Counted from the stretch's first letter, positions 14,973-23,933 are shown. The stretch: 36,009 nt of DNA from Veillonellaceae bacterium DNF00626 (GCA_001553355.1 KQ960863.1:1-36009), one strand, 5' to 3'. Notes: generated by a model not told the origin, from the letters alone. Translations and numbers: made by a program.

Positions 14973-16100
14973 ATGGTTAATGAAGAACGAATCAGACAGA
15001 CTTTCGAGGAATTAGTACGGATGTATGCGCCCAGTAAAGGGGAAAGAGCCGTGTGCGATTATCTAAAAAAGCGGATGAGAGCGTTAGGGGCAGATGAGAT
15101 TATCGAAGACAATGGCGGTTCTATTAATGGAGGAAATAGCGGTAATCTTATTGCGAAATTTGCCGCCAATGCAGAAAATCTTCCGTCTATCGCACTGACC
15201 GGGCATATGGACTGTGTTGAATGCTGCGAGCATATCGAACCGGTTCGCCGCGATGGCGTTTACTATTCCAACGGAAATACTGTTTTGGGCAGTGACGACA
15301 AATCGGGAGTAGCTGCCATATTAGAAGGACTGGAACTTATTAAAGAGAAGAACATTCCTCACGGAAAAATAACGGTCATCTTCACCGTGCAAGAAGAGAG
15401 CGGTCTTGGCGGATCAAAAAATATTGGAACGAAATATATTGAGGGAATTGACTTCGGATACACCTTAGATGGTGACGGACATGCAGGGAATGTTTATATT
15501 GAAGGACCGGCGCAATATACATTGACATTCACTCTTCACGGCAAAGCATCTCATGCCGGAATGGCACCGGAGAAAGGAATTAATGCTATTTCTATGGCTG
15601 CTTCCGGTATTGCTCAATGCCCTACCGGACGGATTGATGAAGAAACAACATGCAATATCGGAGTCATTGAAGGTGGTATAGCGACTAATATTGTGCCTGA
15701 AACTTGCGTCGTTCATGTAGAAGCACGGAGTCGGAATGATGAAAAATTAGAGCAGATTGTTAAAGAAATCATTCACGCCTTTGAAAACGGGATAAAATCC
15801 TTTGATGGCGGTACGATGGATGTAGTGAAAACAAAAGAATATGAAGCTTTTCGCGTGAAGGAAAATGCACCGATGATGACACTTTTCCGCAAAGCCTGTG
15901 ACAATGCAGGATTTGAAATGAAAACGGCTGTTAGTGGTGGCGGAAGTGATGCCAATTGGTTTGGCGCAAAAGGGTTTCCGTCGGTATTAGTAGGCGTAGG
16001 CATGGCAGATTTCCATACGAATAGAGAGAATTTAGCAGAAAAAGATCTCTATGAAGCCGGTGAATTGGTGTATCGACTTATCGAGGCAGAAACGAAATAG
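14973..16100 (+). CDS. PepT-like M20 metallopeptidase
   Basis: A cytoplasmic di-zinc exopeptidase of the M20 family, closest to the PepT-like (tripeptidase-type) branch. Metal and catalytic residues: H78 and D80 in TGHMD, D108/D109 in GSDDKSG, the general base E141 with E142 in VQEES, D166 in LDGDG, and the C-terminal DFHTNREN histidine. The dimerisation domain (about 180-290) contains GKASHAGMAPEKGINAI. At 375 residues it is standard. Three ATG codons stand in a row (14967, 14970, 14973). AAGGAG ends at 14965, so the third, 7 bases away, is the best start. It is 42 bases after dinB and may be cotranscribed. Confidence 0.9.
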   Translation: MVNEERIRQTFEELVRMYAPSKGERAVCDYLKKRMRALGADEIIEDNGGSINGGNSGNLIAKFAANAENLPSIALTGHMDCVECCEHIEPVRRDGVYYSNGNTVLGSDDKSGVAAILEGLELIKEKNIPHGKITVIFTVQEESGLGGSKNIGTKYIEGIDFGYTLDGDGHAGNVYIEGPAQYTLTFTLHGKASHAGMAPEKGINAISMAASGIAQCPTGRIDEETTCNIGVIEGGIATNIVPETCVVHVEARSRNDEKLEQIVKEIIHAFENGIKSFDGGTMDVVKTKEYEAFRVKENAPMMTLFRKACDNAGFEMKTAVSGGGSDANWFGAKGFPSVLVGVGMADFHTNRENLAEKDLYEAGELVYRLIEAETK

Positions 16101-16110
16101 AGAAATAATA

Positions 16111-16154
16111 AAAAAACTCTTATTTGTGTGATAAACTATGAATAAGAGTTTTTT
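16111..16154 (+). terminator. Terminator after the PepT-like gene
   Basis: A perfect 14-bp stem, AAAAAACTCTTATT against AATAAGAGTTTTTT, encloses a 16-base loop and ends in six Ts. It begins 11 bases after the stop codon. Confidence 0.88.
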
Positions 16155-16256
16155 ACTGCGGTGAAAGAATTTAGTTTATGATAACTATGTAATAATAAAA
16201 TCATAGTGAAATCAAGTACAAGGGAAATTTTTTGACAGGAAATAGAGGAGAAAATG

Positions 16257-17111
16257 ATGGGACAGATAACCCTTGGAATTGTGTTATCCATTTTGTCGGC
16301 GTTGCTATTTACCGGGATGGATGCATTTGTCAAAGTATTGGATAATTTAGGAACCGGAGAATTGACTTTCCTGCGTGGTGTTATTGGATTAGCCTTTATT
16401 CCCCTTGTTTTGCGTAAAGAAAAGGGCCCTTTGTTTTCGGGGAAAGATCATTGGCTTCTTCATGCTCGCGGTTTCTTTGGCGGTTTGGGTATTTGCTCTT
16501 TCTTCTTTGCCTTGAAAGGTATGACTTTGGGAGATGCCCAAATATTGGGACAATTGACAGGATTCTTCCTTTGTATTTTGTCCCCAATATTTCTGAAAAC
16601 GAAAGTATCCAAAGATTTCATTCCGGCGATTGTGGGAATTATTTTAGGTACAGCCATTGTCATGCAAGTGTGGAATTTCAATACATTTAATGCCTACGCT
16701 TGGGGCGCTGTCGCTTGTTCCTTTTTCTCTGCCTGCGCCTATACATGTATCGGAAAACTTAATGAAAACGGAGGACATGCCGGGACAGAAATAGTTTTCT
16801 ACTTCCAAATGTACAGTATCCTTTGCGGCGGAGCGCTGATGATTTTCGACTTTACCATACCGCAAGGAATTGATTGGGTGTTCCTTGTGGGGCTATCCTT
16901 CTGCGCTATTTTTGCGCAAATGTCACTGACGTGGGGTTGTCTCTACATATCTCCTCTCTTAGTGAGTTTTTTGCAATATACGGCGATTCTTTTTCACATC
17001 ATTGTGGGTTGGATGTTTTGGGGCGAAGTGCTTACCATTTACAGCTGGATCGGTGGCGCATTCATCGTTTTGGGCAGCGGGATGCTCTTGTGGAAGTCAA
17101 GAAAAGCATAA
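16257..17111 (+). CDS. EamA/DMT-superfamily transporter
   Basis: A ten-helix drug/metabolite transporter made of two EamA repeats (about residues 5-135 and 148-280). The first repeat shows FTGMDAFVKVL and ELTFLRGVIGLAFIPLVL; the second ends with VGWMFWGEVLTIYSWIGGAFIVLGS, the usual end of an EamA unit. The protein has 284 residues. The substrate cannot be told; relatives export amino acids, nucleobases or S-adenosylmethionine. GAGGAG at 16245-16250 is 6 bases from ATG 16257 and only 3 from ATG 16254, so the second ATG is preferred. It is flanked by the 16111 terminator and the rnj promoter, so it is probably monocistronic. Confidence 0.88.
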   Translation: MGQITLGIVLSILSALLFTGMDAFVKVLDNLGTGELTFLRGVIGLAFIPLVLRKEKGPLFSGKDHWLLHARGFFGGLGICSFFFALKGMTLGDAQILGQLTGFFLCILSPIFLKTKVSKDFIPAIVGIILGTAIVMQVWNFNTFNAYAWGAVACSFFSACAYTCIGKLNENGGHAGTEIVFYFQMYSILCGGALMIFDFTIPQGIDWVFLVGLSFCAIFAQMSLTWGCLYISPLLVSFLQYTAILFHIIVGWMFWGEVLTIYSWIGGAFIVLGSGMLLWKSRKA

Positions 17112-17167
17112 ATACCGCAAAAAAGACACATATTTCTTTATAAAACCATACACATACCGAGTTTTCG

Positions 17168-17176
17168 TGATATAAT
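17168..17176 (+). promoter_or_regulatory. Extended -10 promoter of rnj
   Basis: TGATATAAT is a TGn-TATAAT extended -10 element, 58 bases before the start codon. No good -35 is seen, which is normal for extended -10 promoters. The same nonamer recurs at 19018-19026. Confidence 0.6.
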
Positions 17177-17233
17177 AATAGAAGCGACTACGTACGGTTT
17201 ATATTTATTTAACAATTGAATAGGAGGTTAATC

Positions 17234-18895
17234 TTGGCAAAATCAGGATTACAAATGATCCCCTTAGGTGGATTAGGGGAGATTGGGAAAAATATGACGG
17301 CGTTCCGTTATGGCGACGAAATTATCGTAATAGATGCCGGCATAGCTTTTCCTGATGAAACAATGCCGGGGATCGATATCGTTATCCCCGATTTCAGTTA
17401 CCTTATCGAAAATAAGGACAAAGTAAAAGCTATTTTAATTACACATGGACATGAAGATCACATCGGATCAGTTCCTTATTTACTTCGCGATGTGTCTGCA
17501 CCGGTGTACGGTACGCGCCTCACTTGCGGACTTATCGAAGGAAAACTGAAAGAACATAAAATAAAAAATTACAAATTAAATGTGGTTAAGACCAGAGAAG
17601 AATTTAAATTAGGTTCATTTCGCTTTGGCTTTTTCCATGTTTGTCATTCCGTTCCGGATGCAAGCGGTATTTATTTGACATCACCGGTAGGAACTATCGT
17701 TCATACAGGAGATTATAAATTTGACCACTCTCCGATGGACGGACAATTAACAGATATGTATACGTTGGCAGAACTTGGTAAAAAAGGTGTTTTGGCTCTT
17801 TGCGCGGACTCTACCAATGCGATGAATCCGGGATACACACCATCAGAGACTGTCGTTGTTAAGTCGCTCAGAGAAGCCTATGATGATGCACGGGGTCGTG
17901 TTATTTTAGCCACTTTTGCATCCAATGTATCACGTTTGCAAATGGCGGTAGACGCAGCCGTAGCACATAAAAGAAAAATTTGCGTATTCGGTCGTTCTAT
18001 GGTGAATGTAGTCGGTATTGCCTTAGAAATGGGATATTTGAAAGCACCGAAAGGCACATTTATTGAACCGGAAGAATTAAATCGCTATCATGATGATCGC
18101 ATTTGCATACTCACCACAGGCAGCCAAGGCGAGCCTATGGCAGGCCTTTCTCGTATGGGTGACGGAAGCCATCGGCAAGTACAAATTCATGCCGGTGATA
18201 CAGTTATTATTTCTGCTCATCCTATCCCGGGAAATGAAATTGGAGTAGGACGAACCATTGATAATCTCATGCGTTTAGGGGCGCGAGTTATTACATCTCA
18301 TGACACAAAAGTGCATGTATCCGGGCACGGGGCGCAAGAAGACCTTAAAGCCATGCTTGCTATTCTCAGACCGAAATTCTTTATACCGGTGCATGGCGAA
18401 TATCGTATGCTCTGCGCACACAAAGAATTAGCCGTAAGCACAGGCGTACCACCGCAAAATGTCATTATCGGAGAAAACGGATCAGTTATTGAACTTACTG
18501 CGAAAACCGCTAAAATTGTAGGACATGTACAAGCCGGTGCCGTATTTGTAGACGGACTCGGTGTAGGTGATGTAGGAAATATCGTCATTCGTGATCGGCA
18601 ACAATTAGCACAAGACGGCGTATTCATTGTCGTTTTGGCATTAGAAAAAGGAAGCAACCAAGTGATTGCCGGGCCGGATATTGTTTCCCGTGGATTCGTA
18701 TACGTTCGAGACAGCGAAGAACTGATGGCAGGAGCGAAAGAAAAAATTGAACATATCCTCTATCGCTTAAGCGCAGGCAACGTCAATGAGTGGAGCGCTA
18801 TCAAATTGCAAATCAAAGACAGCTTAGGCAGATATTTCTATGATAAAACCAAACGTAGACCGATGATACTTCCGATCATTCAAGAAGTAAAATAA
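17234..18895 (+). CDS. rnj: Ribonuclease J
   Basis: A metallo-beta-lactamase/beta-CASP ribonuclease with endo- and 5'-3' exonuclease activity, central to Firmicutes mRNA decay and rRNA processing. The zinc motif HGHEDH is at 71-76, followed by HTGDYKFD. The beta-CASP region includes CADSTNA, TTGSQGEPMA and SAHPIPGNE. FFIPVHGEYRML is typical of RNase J, and a C-terminal dimerisation domain completes it (553 residues). The start is TTG 17234 with AGGAGG at 17222-17227. An upstream in-frame TTG at 17216 precedes that site and is unlikely. It appears to be the only RNase J gene in the window and stands alone between a promoter and a terminator. Confidence 0.96.
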   Translation: MAKSGLQMIPLGGLGEIGKNMTAFRYGDEIIVIDAGIAFPDETMPGIDIVIPDFSYLIENKDKVKAILITHGHEDHIGSVPYLLRDVSAPVYGTRLTCGLIEGKLKEHKIKNYKLNVVKTREEFKLGSFRFGFFHVCHSVPDASGIYLTSPVGTIVHTGDYKFDHSPMDGQLTDMYTLAELGKKGVLALCADSTNAMNPGYTPSETVVVKSLREAYDDARGRVILATFASNVSRLQMAVDAAVAHKRKICVFGRSMVNVVGIALEMGYLKAPKGTFIEPEELNRYHDDRICILTTGSQGEPMAGLSRMGDGSHRQVQIHAGDTVIISAHPIPGNEIGVGRTIDNLMRLGARVITSHDTKVHVSGHGAQEDLKAMLAILRPKFFIPVHGEYRMLCAHKELAVSTGVPPQNVIIGENGSVIELTAKTAKIVGHVQAGAVFVDGLGVGDVGNIVIRDRQQLAQDGVFIVVLALEKGSNQVIAGPDIVSRGFVYVRDSEELMAGAKEKIEHILYRLSAGNVNEWSAIKLQIKDSLGRYFYDKTKRRPMILPIIQEVK

Positions 18896-18908
18896 TAGTG
18901 GACATAAG

Positions 18909-18938
18909 AAACAGTAGGAAAAATCCTGCTGTTTTTTT
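18909..18938 (+). terminator. Terminator of rnj
   Basis: AAACAGTAGGA pairs with TCCTGCTGTTT (one G-T) around four As, followed by a run of Ts. It starts 14 bases after the rnj stop. Confidence 0.85.
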
Positions 18939-19017
18939 ATTGCCTGTACCATAAAAAGGAGAACAACGGAAAAATCCGAGAATTTACGTATAAAGAGAAA
19001 GACAAAATAAAATATTA

Positions 19018-19026
19018 TGATATAAT
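19018..19026 (+). promoter_or_regulatory. Extended -10 promoter of the J-like/HIRAN pair
   Basis: TGATATAAT is identical to the rnj extended -10 and lies 65 bases before the start codon at 19091. Confidence 0.55.
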
Positions 19027-19090
19027 CGAGATAAAAGATGAGAAAAATATGAGATGTGAAGAAATGAACACAGGAAAGGAGGGCGAAGAG

Positions 19091-19915
19091 ATGGATAAAA
19101 AAGAAAATAAAGGAATAATCCTATTTCCGGAATTTGAAAAAATAAAAGAAGAAGTAGAAAAAATCCGCGTAGAACTATCCATGCTGCTTTTAGAGCGAGA
19201 TGAATTGAAATTTGTGATATGCAAAAATATTGAAACGGAATACATGCTTTCATTAGGATGTATCGAATATAAGATTTATGAGGCGGAATGCGCAGTCCTA
19301 AGATTGAAAAGGAAAATGGAACTTATGCAAATACAAATCAATCAAGAAAAACCCATTCACCTTAAAGACATAGAAAAAATATTAGACAAAGAATTTGCTG
19401 CATATCGGAAACGTTTAGCGGATCAATTGGAGAAACTCAATGACGCATTGCGCCATAGCGAACTGGAGAGGTTATCTGATAAAGACACAAAAGAACTGAA
19501 ATCACTATATCGTAAAATCGTCAAATCCCTTCATCCGGATATCAATCCCGGCGTGACCGACGAAGAAAAAGAATTACTTCAGCACGCGGTAGAAGCTTAC
19601 AAAAACGGTAATTTACTGATGCTTCGTATGATTTGGAGTATGGTAAAAGACGAAGTATTACCATCGAATAAAGACGATGCAATGAGTCAACTGCTCAAAG
19701 ACAAAAAACAGTTAGAAGAATCCTGCCATACGCTTCGGCTGGAAATAGAAAAAATCAAAAGCGAATATCCGTATACGATGAAAGAAATTTTAGCGGACGA
19801 AGAGAAGAAAGCCAATAAAAAGAAGGAATTAGAAGATATTCTTCAGCAATACAAAGAAGCAATCACTCTGTATGAAGAAAGGATAGCGGAAATGATGAGG
19901 TGTATAGATGAGTAA
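19091..19915 (+). CDS. Coiled-coil protein with J-like domain
   Basis: A 274-residue cytoplasmic protein, almost entirely helical. Residues 10-80 and 200-270 are Lys/Glu-rich heptad-like stretches that should form coiled coils. Residues about 125-185 resemble a DnaJ J-domain: helix KELKSLYRKIVKSL, then the HPD tripeptide (148-150) in HPDINPG, then a helix with HAVEAYKNGNLLML. The HPD motif is what stimulates the DnaK ATPase, so it may recruit Hsp70 to a partner; that is inference. AAAGGAGGG at 19075-19083 selects ATG 19091 over an upstream in-frame codon at 19049. Its end overlaps the HIRAN gene by 8 bases, so the two proteins are probably translationally coupled and functionally linked. Codon use is markedly A-rich. 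Confidence 0.75.
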   Translation: MDKKENKGIILFPEFEKIKEEVEKIRVELSMLLLERDELKFVICKNIETEYMLSLGCIEYKIYEAECAVLRLKRKMELMQIQINQEKPIHLKDIEKILDKEFAAYRKRLADQLEKLNDALRHSELERLSDKDTKELKSLYRKIVKSLHPDINPGVTDEEKELLQHAVEAYKNGNLLMLRMIWSMVKDEVLPSNKDDAMSQLLKDKKQLEESCHTLRLEIEKIKSEYPYTMKEILADEEKKANKKKELEDILQQYKEAITLYEERIAEMMRCIDE

Positions 19916-20306
19916 TTTAGTCAAAAATGATGAAAATAATTTATTGACACTCCTTCATGGAAGGAACGGAAATATGCCTATACCGAAACCCTTCGAGAGA
20001 GATATTTTCCTCTTCTCCACCTTTGTAGCCGGCACAACGCATGTCGAAGGCATCGAAGAGTTGGAGAAACATCTACAAATAGGCGATCATTTAGATTTTT
20101 ATCGTGAACCTCAAAATGAATATGATAAGAGAGCTATCGTCATTAAAACGAAAAATGGCGTCAAAATCGGCTATGTCCCACGAGCGGATAATATCGTATT
20201 TTCCCGATTGATGGATGCCGGGAAACTTCTCTTTGGTCGAATTAGTAAAAAAGAAATACTGGATTCGTGGGTGAAAATCAATATCAAGATTTTCTTGCAT
20301 GAGTAA
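19908..20306 (+). CDS. HIRAN-domain protein
   Basis: A 132-residue protein. Residues about 33-130 match the HIRAN domain: FVAGTTHVEGIEELEKHL, then GDHLDFYREPQNEYDKRAIVI, then GVKIGYVPRADNIVFSRLMDAG. In eukaryotic HLTF/Rad5 this domain binds 3' DNA ends at stalled forks. In bacteria it occurs alone or fused to nucleases and helicases, and its role is poorly known. Here it is free-standing, with a 32-residue N-terminal extension. GAGG (19897-19900) sits 7 bases before ATG 19908, which lies inside the preceding J-like gene. A strong terminator follows, so the pair forms a complete two-gene operon. Confidence 0.85.
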   Translation: MSNLVKNDENNLLTLLHGRNGNMPIPKPFERDIFLFSTFVAGTTHVEGIEELEKHLQIGDHLDFYREPQNEYDKRAIVIKTKNGVKIGYVPRADNIVFSRLMDAGKLLFGRISKKEILDSWVKINIKIFLHE

Positions 20307-20366
20307 ATAGGATTTCCGTTATGGGCAAGGAAAAATGCAAAGATAGGACAGGTATATTTCTAATAG

Positions 20367-20407
20367 AAAAGCGAAATGTCGCCACATGATTGGTCATTTC
20401 GCTTTTT
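20367..20407 (+). terminator. Terminator after the HIRAN gene
   Basis: AAAAGCGAAATG pairs with CATTTCGCTTTT across a 16-base loop, with five Ts at the end (20403-20407). It lies 60 bases after the stop. Confidence 0.85.
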
Positions 20408-20530
20408 GTATGTAAGAATAATGTGCGCCATAGTGAAATTGTGAGGAGTATTTCATTTTTCTTTGGGATGAAAAGCCTTTTTCTTGGTTTTATGATAAAA
20501 TAAAAATAATAAAAGAATAAAGGAGTTATT

Positions 20531-21487
20531 ATGAACGAGATACGTCGGGGTGAAACGAATTCGGTAGTGCTTGCCAGGATGTGTACGGCGCTTGCTGTGG
20601 TGCTTTCGGTGGCGGGGTTTTATTTGCCGTTGGTTTCAAGTATTATTTTTCTTTTGATTCCTCTCCCTATTGCTTACTTGGGTATGAAGGAGGGGGCGTC
20701 TTGGGCTGTCATTGTTTTGTTTGGCGTGATGGTTTTGGATTCTTTGTTTTTTGGTATTATTTCTGCTGCATTTTTGTGCGCTATTTTTGGTATGCTCGGT
20801 GTGGTGATGGGGATTTGTTATCGGAATCGGGTGTCGGCGCAGGTGACGCTTATTGTGGGAGCGGTCGTGGTACTTGCTGCTTTGGTCGGCGAGGCTTTGG
20901 CGGCTTTTTATGTATTGAATATGCCACAGGTTCTTTTCGGCGGTGAGATGATTGATCGGATGGAGTCGCAAATGCTTGCACAAATGGGTTCTATGTATAC
21001 GGGTGAGCTTTTGGTGCAGGCGGAGGCGAATGTGCATGCGATGATGGATGTGATTCGTAAGTCGATTCCTTTTGCTGCTGTGGCAGCGGCTTTGTTTTAT
21101 TCATGGGCGTCTATGACTTTGGGTAAGAAGGTATTCCGCCGTTTGGGTATAACGGATATCCCGGTGTTGCCGCCGTTGGAGCGTTGGGAGTTTCCTCGTT
21201 TGTTTGTGGGTTTGTATATCCTTGTTGTGTTGTCTTCGTATTTTATCAAGGATAATGAGATGGTTTCTTTGTTGTCGTATAATGGCGGACTTATTTGCAC
21301 TTTTGTGTTTTGGCTGCAAGGGTTGGCTGTGTTGTGGTGGTTTCCCCGGAAGTATCCTGTGATGAAGCCGTTTCGTTGGGTTGTGGCGGTTTTGTCGGCT
21401 TTCGTGGGTTATGTACAGCTTTTTGTAGTTCTCATGGGTATGGCGGATTTGTTGCTTCGTTATCGTAAGAAGAGAAATTATGAGTAG
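20531..21487 (+). CDS. DUF2232 membrane protein (YybS family)
   Basis: A 318-residue integral membrane protein with about eight helices, belonging to the YybS/DUF2232 family. The gene order yybS-gdpP-rplI, known from Bacillus and many other Firmicutes, is kept here and supports the call. Visible features are an N-terminal hydrophobic block (residues 15-110), an amphipathic extracytoplasmic stretch around 130-170, and PLERWEFPRLFVGLYILVV near 215. Distant relatives include energy-coupling-factor S components, but no substrate is known. AAAGGAG ends 5-6 bases before ATG 20531. The gene is 23 bases upstream of gdpP. The coding strand is strikingly rich in G and T. Confidence 0.87.
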   Translation: MNEIRRGETNSVVLARMCTALAVVLSVAGFYLPLVSSIIFLLIPLPIAYLGMKEGASWAVIVLFGVMVLDSLFFGIISAAFLCAIFGMLGVVMGICYRNRVSAQVTLIVGAVVVLAALVGEALAAFYVLNMPQVLFGGEMIDRMESQMLAQMGSMYTGELLVQAEANVHAMMDVIRKSIPFAAVAAALFYSWASMTLGKKVFRRLGITDIPVLPPLERWEFPRLFVGLYILVVLSSYFIKDNEMVSLLSYNGGLICTFVFWLQGLAVLWWFPRKYPVMKPFRWVVAVLSAFVGYVQLFVVLMGMADLLLRYRKKRNYE

Positions 21488-21510
21488 GACCGATAAAAGT
21501 AGGTGAGTTT

Positions 21511-23490
21511 ATGTTAAATGATATTTGGGTGTATAAGAAGACATCGAAGGTTCTTATTGTAGTTCTTTTGGCGGCGGTTATTTTGCTCGCTACGCAGAAT
21601 TGGCAGTTGGGGCTTTTGCTTTTCATTGTGGTGGCTGCGGTGATTGTCTGGATGAAGCGCAGTGATATGATGCAGGAGAAGTTGTTGGTCGGGTATTTGG
21701 ATCATTTGTCTGCCGGCGTGACGACGGGAACGGCGTATGCTATCAAGAATTTGCCGATGGGTATTGCGGTGATGGATGAAAAGAAGAAATTGGTGTGGGC
21801 GAATAGTGTTTTTCGTTCATGGATTTCTGATTCTGATGAGGCTGTGCCGTTTCGTGAGTTGATTCAGGGGCAAAGGGTGTCAAAGATATGGGGTAAAACG
21901 GGCTGGTTTGATTGTTATGCGAAAGGGATTTTGTTTCGTGTATTTCATAAGTTCATTTTACCGGAGGATGGTTCGGAGACACCGCTTATGGTCTTGTATT
22001 TCATGGATCGAAGTGATGTGGAAAAGACGGTGAAGGAGGCGGAGGAGTCTCGACCGGTTTTTTGTCTTATCCGTATTGATAATGCCCCGGAGGTGACGGT
22101 GGATATGACGGATGTGGATCGGTCGGCGCTTTTGTCTGATGTGGCTGAGAGGGTATTGAGTTATTTCAGTGATTATCATGGGTTCATTAAGCAGTATTCC
22201 ACGTCGGAGTTTGTGGCTTGTATTTCGTCTAAGGCTCTTCAAGAGATGATGGATGGAAATTTTGAAATATTGGATAAGGTGCGGGATATTCATACGGTGA
22301 ATCGTATCCCGGTGACGCTTTCTATCGGGATTGTGAAGAGTGAGGATACGTTTGCTAAGCAGTATGAGGAAGCGCAGGTGTCTTTGGATTTGGCTTTGGG
22401 ACGTGGCGGTGATCAGGTCATCGTGCGTTTGGGCAAGGATGTGAAGGCATTTGGCGGAAAGGCGCCGACGTCGGTGTCCGGTACGCGTGTCCGTGTCCGC
22501 GTGGTGGCACAGGCGTTGAAGGAAGTCATTCAAGAGGCGGATCAGGTGCTTGTGATGGGTCATGCTCATGAGGATTTTGATGCGTTAGGGGCTGCCGTAG
22601 GGGTGACGCATTTGGCCAGGTTGTCTCATGTGGATGCGCATATTATTCTTTCGTCGCAGGATGATACATCTAAGAAGATGATTGATGCGATTAGAACTAG
22701 TGGCATGGCTGATGGTCTTTTGATTGATGAGAATCAAGCGAAGGGGCTTTTGACGGATAAAACGGTGGTCATCGTGGTGGATACGCATGTGCCTACGTTG
22801 GTGGCGGCACCGGAAATATTAAAGAAGGCAAAGAAGAGGGTTGTTATTGATCATCATCGAAGGTCAAGTACAATGATTGAAACGCCACTTTTGACGTATA
22901 TGGAACCGTCGGCTTCGTCGGCGTCTGAATTGGTGACGGAGCTTATTCAATATTATGGCGGTGATGAGGAAATGAATGTCATGGAAGCGTCTTGTCTTTA
23001 TGCCGGTATTGTAGTGGATACGAAAAATTTTGCGGTACAAACCAGTGTGAGAACGTTCGATGCTGCCAGTTATTTACGGCGTTGCGGAGCAGATACGGCT
23101 TTGGTGAATCGACTTTTTGCTGTGGATATGAATTTCATCAAGGTAAAGTCGGAAATATTATCTAAATTGACGCAAGTGGATGAGTACATGGTTTTTGCTG
23201 AATGTCCGGAAGGCACGGCAGATTCGCAAATTATCGCAGGGCAGGTGGCGGATTTCTTGGTCACGGTGCAAACGGTTCGATGCAGTTTTATTTTTTATCA
23301 TACGGAAAAAGGCCTCTGTTTATCGGCGCGTTCTAATGGTACAATTAATGTACAGGTGGTGATGGAAGCGGTAGGCGGCGGCGGTCATCAAACGGTGGCA
23401 GGCGCGCAATTTGGTGAAGAAGGAAATATAAAGGAGATTACAAAGGCAATTATTCAAGAAGTTCGTAAACAGATGGAGGAGAAAGAATGA
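21511..23490 (+). CDS. gdpP: Cyclic-di-AMP phosphodiesterase GdpP
   Basis: A membrane-bound enzyme that hydrolyses c-di-AMP to pApA. Two N-terminal helices (about residues 12-48) are followed by a PAS-like domain (70-170) and a degenerate GGDEF domain (175-310; LSIGIV then GRGGDQVIVR in place of GGDEF). DHH and DHHA1 domains complete it. Metal ligands are seen in MGHAHEDFDALG (H351, D355, D357), VVDTH (D424) and the DHH triplet (447-449). GGGGH (622-626) closes the active site. The first motif reads HAHEDFD where HRNPDMD is usual, but the metal ligands are kept. It has 659 residues, standard for GdpP. The binding site GGTGAG is modest. The stop overlaps rplI by 4 bases. Confidence 0.95.
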   Translation: MLNDIWVYKKTSKVLIVVLLAAVILLATQNWQLGLLLFIVVAAVIVWMKRSDMMQEKLLVGYLDHLSAGVTTGTAYAIKNLPMGIAVMDEKKKLVWANSVFRSWISDSDEAVPFRELIQGQRVSKIWGKTGWFDCYAKGILFRVFHKFILPEDGSETPLMVLYFMDRSDVEKTVKEAEESRPVFCLIRIDNAPEVTVDMTDVDRSALLSDVAERVLSYFSDYHGFIKQYSTSEFVACISSKALQEMMDGNFEILDKVRDIHTVNRIPVTLSIGIVKSEDTFAKQYEEAQVSLDLALGRGGDQVIVRLGKDVKAFGGKAPTSVSGTRVRVRVVAQALKEVIQEADQVLVMGHAHEDFDALGAAVGVTHLARLSHVDAHIILSSQDDTSKKMIDAIRTSGMADGLLIDENQAKGLLTDKTVVIVVDTHVPTLVAAPEILKKAKKRVVIDHHRRSSTMIETPLLTYMEPSASSASELVTELIQYYGGDEEMNVMEASCLYAGIVVDTKNFAVQTSVRTFDAASYLRRCGADTALVNRLFAVDMNFIKVKSEILSKLTQVDEYMVFAECPEGTADSQIIAGQVADFLVTVQTVRCSFIFYHTEKGLCLSARSNGTINVQVVMEAVGGGGHQTVAGAQFGEEGNIKEITKAIIQEVRKQMEEKE

Positions 23491-23933
23491 AAGTTGTATT
23501 ATTGCAGGATGTAAAGAAATTAGGTAAGAGCGGTGATGTAGTGGAAGTGGCTGATGGGTATGGCAGAAATGTGCTTATTCGTCGAGGGCTTGGCATTGAA
23601 GGAAATAAGGTAACGCTTCAGGAAGCGGCGCAGAAAAAGGAATCTCGAGAATTTCAATCTCAGGTGGCAGCTGATGAGGCAGAAATCATGGCAGCACAGT
23701 TAAAGAAAGTGAAAGTGACTATTCCTGTGCAGATTGGTGAAGATGGAAAAATTTTCGGTAGTGTGACGGGGAAAGATATTTGTAATGCTATCGAAAAGCA
23801 ATATAAATTTAAAATTGATAAGAAAAATGTCAAATTGAAAGCACCTATTAAAACGGTGGGGGAATATGATGTAGATATATGGGTACATCAAAATATTACC
23901 GCCGAGGTGCATGTGTCAGTGGTAGCAGAGTAA
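23487..23933 (+). CDS. rplI: 50S ribosomal protein L9
   Basis: L9 binds 23S rRNA and helps keep the reading frame. MKVVLLQDVKKLGKSGDVVE is the classic N-terminal RNA-binding domain, followed by the long connecting helix (about 43-75). The C-terminal domain contains GKIFGSVTGKDI and WVHQNITAEV. It has 148 residues. One oddity: the usual GYARNFLIPKGLA segment reads GYGRNVLIRRGLG, so an invariant-looking Phe and Pro are replaced. GGAGGAG precedes ATG 23487, which overlaps the gdpP stop as ATGA, the common arrangement in Firmicutes. Confidence 0.96.
   Translation: MKVVLLQDVKKLGKSGDVVEVADGYGRNVLIRRGLGIEGNKVTLQEAAQKKESREFQSQVAADEAEIMAAQLKKVKVTIPVQIGEDGKIFGSVTGKDICNAIEKQYKFKIDKKNVKLKAPIKTVGEYDVDIWVHQNITAEVHVSVVAE

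Noticed and set aside
16232-16237. TTGACA upstream of the EamA gene as a -35 element
   Set aside because: A -10 at the correct distance would fall on the start codon, so it cannot serve this gene.
20581-20946. Long overlapping frames on both strands within the DUF2232, gdpP and DUF4153 genes
   Set aside because: They arise from G/T-rich codon use in the real genes. Their translations are rich in Cys, His or Arg and lack starts with binding sites.
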